From NCBI GenBank assembly GCA_037442205.1, contig JBBIQS010000107.1, positions 1 through 26,127 of the forward strand: a DNA stretch of 26,127 bases. Direction: 5' to 3'. The notes beneath the pieces were generated by a model that made no database searches, was not told the DNA's origin, and saw only the letters and a program-made list of their open reading frames with translations. Positions 21,125 to 26,127 of this stretch are shown piece by piece. Numbering within the stretch: the first letter of the stretch is position 1; every line of letters starts with the position of its first letter. The position numbers were made by a program, and so were the translations under genes. This stretch comes from JBBIQS01 sp037442205. Its GTDB lineage: Bacteria; Myxococcota; Myxococcia; Myxococcales; UBA5297.

Positions 21125-24100
21125 ATGCGCTTGGACGTGCGAGTGATTGTGGCGGCGTTGGTGGCGATGCTGGCCGGCGGCGAGGCGTCGGCGGCGGCCG
21201 CCGCCAAGAAGGGCGCCCCGGGGGCCGGCGGCAGCGGCACTGAGGCCGCTCCCGCGCCGCGGCTGGGCAAGAAGAACAAGCCCAAGGTCGAGGAGAAGAA
21301 GGGCCCCTCGGCCAAGCTGAGCGACACCGAGGAGATCGTCCTCGACGCCAAGGCCGACGCCAAGCGCGACGAGCAGATCGAGCAGCTCAAGAAGATCATC
21401 CCCAAGATCAGCGGCAACGACAAAGCCGAGCTGCTCTTCCAGCTGGCCGAGCTGTGGTGGGACAAGAGCAAGTTCGTGGCCCACAAGGGCATCCAGAAGT
21501 ACGACGAGGCCTACGGCAAGTGGCGGCAGAAGGCAGACAAAGGCGAGAACGCCGGCCCCGAGCCTAAGTTCGAGAGCTTCCTGCGCGAGAGCGAGCTCTA
21601 CCGCCAGGAGGCGCTGCGCAAGTACGAGGAGATCCTCAAGGACTACCCGACCTACGAGCGCAAGGACGAGGTGCTCTTCGCCTTCGCCTACAACAAGTAC
21701 GAGATGGGCCAGAAGGAGGAGGCGGTCAAGAAGTACAACGAGCTGATCAAGCAGTTCCCCAACAGCCGCTTCGTCCCCGACGCCTACGTGCAGATGGGCG
21801 AGCACTTCTTCAGCACCAACCAGCTCGAGAAGGCCCGCGCCGCCTACCAGAAGGCGCTGTCCACCAACAACATCAAGATCAAGTACTTCGCCCTCTACAA
21901 GCTGGCCTGGTGCGACTACAACGCCGGCGCCTACGAGGACGCGATCAAGAAGTTCAAGGAAGTCATCGCCAACGCCAAGATCGAGAAAGGCAACACCGGG
22001 CTGCGCTCGGAGGCGCTGGCGGACATCGTCATCAGCCTTGCCCAGCTCGACGCGGTGGACGAGGCGATCGAGTACTTCAAGAAGAACGCCTCCAAGGAGC
22101 AGTCGCGCCGTCTGATCACCCGGCTGGCCGACCAGTACCAGACCGCCGGCAAGCACGACAACGCGATCCGCGTCTACCGCCAGGTGATCAGCGACGAGCC
22201 CAACGACCCCAACTGCCCCGAGCTGCAGAACAACATCATCACCAGCTACGAGGCGCTGCGTAAGCGCGACAACGTGGCCAAGGAAATGCGCCGCCTGGTC
22301 GAGCTCTACCGGCCCAACAGCGACTGGGCCAAGGCCAACGCCTCCAACAAGAACGCCATCAGCACCGCCTACGAGATCACCGAAGGCGCGATGCGCACCA
22401 TGGTCACCGAGTACCACCAGGAGGCCCAGCGCACCAAGGCGGTGGAGACCTACCGGCTGGCCCGCGACATCTACAAGGAGTACCTGGACAACTTCGCCGA
22501 CAGCGAGTTCGCCTACAACCTGCGCTTCTACTACGCCGAAATCCTCTGGTCGCTGAACGAGTTCGACCCGGCGGCGGTGCAGTACGCGGCGGTGGTCGAC
22601 AAGGACCAGAAGGGCCAGTACTCGAAGATGGCCGCCTACAACGCGGTGCTCTGCTACGAGAAGCTGGTCGACGCCGAGAAGAGCGGCCAGAAGATCGCCG
22701 AGCTCAAGGAAGGGCAGAAGGTCGACGAGAAGAAGAACAAGGGCAAGGCCGAGAAGACCCAGGTCAAGTTCGGCGGCGCCGACAAGGATCGCAAGGAAGA
22801 GGAGATCCCGAAGTGGGAGAAGAAGCTGGTCGAGGCCATCGACCGCTTCGTCACCGGCTACCCGGGCACCGACGACGAGATCAACGTCCGCTACAAGGCG
22901 GCGCTGGTCTTCTACGACCACAAGCACGACGTCGAGGCCGCCAAGCGCTTCGGGGACATCATCCTCAAGTGGCCGACCGACAAGAACAGCCGCAGCGCCG
23001 CCGACCTGACCCTCGACATCCTCAACAAGAAGGAGGAGTGGTTCGAGCTCAACAAGCTGGCGCGCGAGTTCTACGCCAACAAGAAGCTGCTGGGCACCGA
23101 CAAGGAGTTCGCCGGCCGGCTGGGCGACCTGGTCGAGGCCAGCCAGTACAAGTACATCGACGAGGTGATCTACCGCGCCCAGAAGAACCCGGCCGAGGCG
23201 GCGGTGAAGTTCCGCGAGTTCGTCGCCGAGTTCGCCAAGAGCAAGTACTCGCCGCAGGCGCTGCTCTACGCGATGATCATCCACGCCGAGGCCAAGCAGC
23301 TCGACCTGGGCATCGAGGACGGCGAGAAGATCCTCAAGGAGTACCCCGAGGGCAAGACGCTGGACGGCAAGGAGATCGCCGGACGGACCATCCTCTACCT
23401 GGGCTCCTTCCACGAGAAGACCGCCGACTTCAAGACCGCCGCCGACTACTACCTGCGCTACGCCGAGCGGACGCTGGGCAGCGCCGCCGACCTTAAGGAT
23501 CCCAAGAAGAAGGAGGCCCTGAGGAAGGCGGCCGAGGCGCGCAAGGCCAGGAAGGAGCTGTCGGAGGACGACCAGAAGGCCGCCGACGCCCTCTACAACG
23601 CGGCGCTGTGGAACGAAGGCCTGGGCAACTTCACGCAGGCCATCGCCCTCTACAACCGCTACATCGAGACCTTCCCGATGAAGAAGGACGTTCCGGACAT
23701 CTATTGGAACACCGGCCTGATCCTCGAGAAGGAGAAGAACTTCAAGGAGGCGGCCCGCATCTTCAAGGGCTTCGTCGACCAGTACGGCAAGGACGTCAGC
23801 CAGGGCCGGATCTACTTCGCCAGGTACAAGGAGATGCTGGCCTACCGCGAGCTGAAGATGGACAAGGAGGCCGGTCAGAAGGTCGACGAGCTGCTCAAGA
23901 ACTTCGACAAGCTGCCGGCGGCCGAGAAGGAGTCCGACCAGTCGGCCAGCGCCTACGCCCACGCCCGCTTCCTGACGCTGGAGCCGCAGTGGCGCGAGTT
24001 CGCCGGCATCAAGTTCGACAACGTCGGCCGGCTCAAGAAGGACCTGACCGCCAAGCTCAAGACCATCGGCGACATGGACAAGGGCACTGGCGTGCTCGGG

Positions 24101-24541
24101 GCCTACACCTCGGTGGTCAAGATCGGCGCCGCCGACTGGGGCATCGCCTCGCTGACCCGCATCGGGCAGGCCTACCAGGACTTCGCCAAGAACCTGATCG
24201 ACAGCCCGGACCCCCGCGGCCTGGACGAGGACCAGCTGGCGATGTATCGCGGCGAGCTGGAGAACCGCGCCTTCCCGTTGGAGGAGAAGGCCATCGACGC
24301 CTTCGAGAAGGCGCTGGAGAAGTCGAGCCAGCTGAGCGTCTACAACGAGTGGACGCTGCTGGCCCAGGACCAGCTCAACAAGTTCAAGCCCGGAGCCTTC
24401 CTGGAGGCGCACGAGGTGCCGTTCCAGGGCGCCGAGTTCTTCGCCACCGCCCCGGCCATCGGCGAGGCGCCGGCCTCCGAGGCCGCCCCCGCGCCGCAGA
24501 AGGCCGAGCCGGCCCAGCAGCCGGCGGCCGCCAACCCGTAA
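21125..24541 (+). CDS. gltD: Large periplasmic TPR protein, GltD (AgmU)-like
   Basis: A 1138-residue protein. A signal peptide (about 1-24, MLAGGEASA) leads to a Lys/Ala/Pro-rich linker (25-65), then a very long TPR solenoid (about 80-1090), for example LRKYEEILKDYPTY, AVKKYNELIKQFPNSRF and AARIFKGFVDQYG. A highly charged insert at about 520-565 (KKNKGKAEK, DRKEEE) interrupts it, and an Ala/Pro-rich tail (about 1105-1138) ends it. M. xanthus GltD/AgmU is also a periplasmic, very large TPR protein, encoded next to the lipoprotein gene gltE, as here (21-bp gap). It probably spans the periplasm to connect inner-membrane motor parts with the outer-membrane platform. GGGAG lies 8 nt before the ATG. 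The Nfs paralogue NfsD is the main alternative name. Confidence 0.78.
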   Translation: MRLDVRVIVAALVAMLAGGEASAAAAAKKGAPGAGGSGTEAAPAPRLGKKNKPKVEEKKGPSAKLSDTEEIVLDAKADAKRDEQIEQLKKIIPKISGNDKAELLFQLAELWWDKSKFVAHKGIQKYDEAYGKWRQKADKGENAGPEPKFESFLRESELYRQEALRKYEEILKDYPTYERKDEVLFAFAYNKYEMGQKEEAVKKYNELIKQFPNSRFVPDAYVQMGEHFFSTNQLEKARAAYQKALSTNNIKIKYFALYKLAWCDYNAGAYEDAIKKFKEVIANAKIEKGNTGLRSEALADIVISLAQLDAVDEAIEYFKKNASKEQSRRLITRLADQYQTAGKHDNAIRVYRQVISDEPNDPNCPELQNNIITSYEALRKRDNVAKEMRRLVELYRPNSDWAKANASNKNAISTAYEITEGAMRTMVTEYHQEAQRTKAVETYRLARDIYKEYLDNFADSEFAYNLRFYYAEILWSLNEFDPAAVQYAAVVDKDQKGQYSKMAAYNAVLCYEKLVDAEKSGQKIAELKEGQKVDEKKNKGKAEKTQVKFGGADKDRKEEEIPKWEKKLVEAIDRFVTGYPGTDDEINVRYKAALVFYDHKHDVEAAKRFGDIILKWPTDKNSRSAADLTLDILNKKEEWFELNKLAREFYANKKLLGTDKEFAGRLGDLVEASQYKYIDEVIYRAQKNPAEAAVKFREFVAEFAKSKYSPQALLYAMIIHAEAKQLDLGIEDGEKILKEYPEGKTLDGKEIAGRTILYLGSFHEKTADFKTAADYYLRYAERTLGSAADLKDPKKKEALRKAAEARKARKELSEDDQKAADALYNAALWNEGLGNFTQAIALYNRYIETFPMKKDVPDIYWNTGLILEKEKNFKEAARIFKGFVDQYGKDVSQGRIYFARYKEMLAYRELKMDKEAGQKVDELLKNFDKLPAAEKESDQSASAYAHARFLTLEPQWREFAGIKFDNVGRLKKDLTAKLKTIGDMDKGTGVLGAYTSVVKIGAADWGIASLTRIGQAYQDFAKNLIDSPDPRGLDEDQLAMYRGELENRAFPLEEKAIDAFEKALEKSSQLSVYNEWTLLAQDQLNKFKPGAFLEAHEVPFQGAEFFATAPAIGEAPASEAAPAPQKAEPAQQPAAANP

Positions 24542-24562
24542 GCCGCGAGCGAGACATCGACC

Positions 24563-26127
24563 ATGACGACCTACGACCGACACCTCTCGATTCGCGGCGC
24601 GGCCCTCGCGCTGGCCGGCCTGTTCACCTTCTCCTGCGCCACCGCCAAGCAGGAGGTGGTCAAGCCTGTCGACCCCGTCGAGCTCAACAAGCCGCCCCCG
24701 GAGCCCACCGCCGAGGAGCACCTCAGCTCGGCGATGATCGCCTTCAAGGCCAAGGACTACCCGGCCGCCCGCGAGCGGTTCGAGAAGGCCCTGGCCAAGG
24801 ACGCCAGGCTGCTGGTGGCCCACTACGACCTGGCCTGGATCGCCCAGTCGCAGGGCGACCTGGACGCCGCGGCCACCCACTACCAGGCGGTGCTGGAGAT
24901 CGACCCGGCCCACGAGGGCGCGCTGCTCAACCTGGGCAAGGTCTACCGGGATCAGCAGGCCTACGAGAAGGGCATCGCGCTCTACGAGAAGGCGATCGCC
25001 AAGAACCCGTTCGACGTGAAGCTGCTCTCCAACCTGAGCGTGCTCTACCGGCTGGCCAAGAAGTACGACAAGGCGGTGGGGGCGGTGCGCAAGCTGTTGT
25101 CGCGCACCAAGGACAACCCCGACGCCTACAAGAACCTGGCGCTGATCGCCTACGATCAGAACCAGCTGCGGCTGGCGGAGTTCATCGGCGCCAACGCCAA
25201 GAAGCTCGATGACAAGGACCCGGGCGTCTACAACAACCTGGGCCTGGTCTACATGAAGCTGGGCGAGCGGCGCCAGGCGATGGCCCAGTTCAAGAAGGCG
25301 GTGGAGCTCAAGCCCGACTTCGCCCCCGGCCACGCCAACCTCGGCGCCCTGGCGCTCTCCTTCCGCGACTACGACAACGCCGCCCGCGAGTTCGAGATGG
25401 TGGTCAAGCTCGACCCGGCCAACGCCAACGCCCACCTCAGCCTGGCCTGGTCCTACGAGGGCCAGCGGCTCAAGGACGGCAACCACCGCGCCAAAGATGC
25501 GGTGGCTGAGTTCGAGAAGGTGCTGTCGCTGGTGAAGGAGCAGTCCGAGGCGCTCTACGGCATCGCCCGCGCTTACGCCGGCGAGCTCAAGGACCTGCCG
25601 AAGGCCAAGGAGTACTACGGCCGCTTCCTGGCCAAGGCCGAGGGAGGCGCCAAGGACAAGGCGCAGAAGGAGCTGGCGGCGGTCGAGCAGCGGATCCAGG
25701 CCGGCGCCGAGGCCGAGAAGCAGAAGAAGCTGGCCGAGGAGGCGCGCAAGAAGGAAGAGGAGGAGAAGCGCAAGAAGGCCCAGGTGAAGGCCAAGGAGGG
25801 CGGCTCGATGCTGGACAAGGTCGCCAGCGAGGCCGAGAAGTCCGAGCCGGCGCCCCAGGATGGCGCCGCCCCGGCCCCGGCACCGACCCCGGCTCCGGAG
25901 TCGGGCGCCAAGGCCCCCGAGGCCGCTCCGTCGGCCGCGCCCGAGACCCCGGCGGCCCCGGCCGCTCCCGCCGGGCCGGCCCTGCCCTCCTACGAGCGCC
26001 CGGTGGGTGTCAACCCGCCGCTCGACTACCCGGCCTACCGCTCGACCGTGTTGCGGGCGCCCCGTAGGCCGCTGCAGGTGCTGCCGCAGGGGCTGACCGA
26101 GGTGACCGGCCCGCTGCTGGGCCGGGA
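24563..26127 (+). CDS. gltE: TPR lipoprotein, GltE (AglT)-like (3' end missing)
   Basis: Open from ATG 24563 to the window edge (521 codons, no stop). A lipoprotein signal ends at TFSC (lipidated Cys25), followed by a Pro-rich linker and at least eight consecutive 34-residue TPRs from about residue 50 to 330, for example YNNLGLVYMKLGERRQAMAQFKKAVEL. A Lys/Glu coiled coil (about 375-425) and an Ala/Pro-rich linker (about 430-490) follow, then a conserved-looking segment LQVLPQGLTEVTGPLLG at the edge. M. xanthus GltE/AglT is likewise a TPR lipoprotein encoded immediately after gltD. The lack of Asp after Cys25 favours the outer membrane. No obvious ribosome-binding site precedes it, which fits coupling to gltD. 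Confidence 0.8.
   Translation, partial: MTTYDRHLSIRGAALALAGLFTFSCATAKQEVVKPVDPVELNKPPPEPTAEEHLSSAMIAFKAKDYPAARERFEKALAKDARLLVAHYDLAWIAQSQGDLDAAATHYQAVLEIDPAHEGALLNLGKVYRDQQAYEKGIALYEKAIAKNPFDVKLLSNLSVLYRLAKKYDKAVGAVRKLLSRTKDNPDAYKNLALIAYDQNQLRLAEFIGANAKKLDDKDPGVYNNLGLVYMKLGERRQAMAQFKKAVELKPDFAPGHANLGALALSFRDYDNAAREFEMVVKLDPANANAHLSLAWSYEGQRLKDGNHRAKDAVAEFEKVLSLVKEQSEALYGIARAYAGELKDLPKAKEYYGRFLAKAEGGAKDKAQKELAAVEQRIQAGAEAEKQKKLAEEARKKEEEEKRKKAQVKAKEGGSMLDKVASEAEKSEPAPQDGAAPAPAPTPAPESGAKAPEAAPSAAPETPAAPAAPAGPALPSYERPVGVNPPLDYPAYRSTVLRAPRRPLQVLPQGLTEVTGPLLGR

Noticed and set aside
21041..25486. Open reading frame of 1481 codons on the minus strand
   Set aside because: It is antisense to two clear TPR genes. 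Its protein is low-complexity (Leu/Val/Gly/Asp/Arg), as expected from the complement of GC3-rich codons, and has no recognisable domain or signal.

Overview
High-GC (about 70%), densely coded DNA with strong G/C third-position bias. The gene content points to a Myxococcota (deltaproteobacterial) chromosome: a PEGA-domain Ser/Thr kinase, several Cys-rich lipoproteins, a DivIVA-like protein, and above all a gene set matching the Glt/Nfs envelope machinery of Myxococcus xanthus. No rRNA, tRNA, CRISPR array, insertion sequence or phage gene was seen, and no gap between genes exceeds about 130 bp.

Layout. 1-122: 3' end of polA. 189-2419: soluble GAF-GAF histidine kinase overlapping a cyclic-nucleotide-binding protein by 4 bp. 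2442-4247 (minus strand): divIVA-like gene, DUF167 gene and a membrane-anchored HELAH metallopeptidase, apparently one operon. 4316-5452: unrecognised protein, perhaps SUKH-like at its N-terminus. 5557-11286: PEGA-domain Ser/Thr kinase, a TPR-PEGA-TonB-dependent receptor fusion and a HupE/UreJ-type membrane protein in one orientation, a plausible signalling and uptake module. 11309-12298: a small helical unknown, convergent with a secreted protein built from six near-identical C-x8-C/YGQ units. 12398-13165: cytoplasmic coiled-coil protein. 13305-14036: rplC (ribosomal protein L3), away from its usual S10-operon neighbours.

14071 to the end: a long plus-strand envelope cluster. In order it holds a lipoprotein with about 75 cysteines, a von Willebrand A lipoprotein resembling the gliding adhesin CglB, two outer-membrane beta-barrels (GltB- and GltA-like), and periplasmic TPR proteins GltC-like, GltD/AgmU-like and GltE/AglT-like; the last runs off the window. 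In M. xanthus the corresponding genes lie in separate loci (gltK-B-A-C, gltD-E onward, cglB). Here they sit together, as in the paralogous nfs operon. The likely product is an outer-membrane/periplasmic platform for surface adhesion and gliding or for surface-polymer handling. The inner-membrane and motor parts would have to lie downstream or elsewhere.

Smaller signals include three promoters placed so that transcripts would be leaderless or nearly so, a set of intergenic hairpins with GGCCGG-type stems and 8-nt loops, a perfect 9-bp inverted repeat abutting a TTGACA box, and a hairpin-bearing leader in front of rplC. All functional calls come from reading the sequence and from family knowledge; no database search was run.
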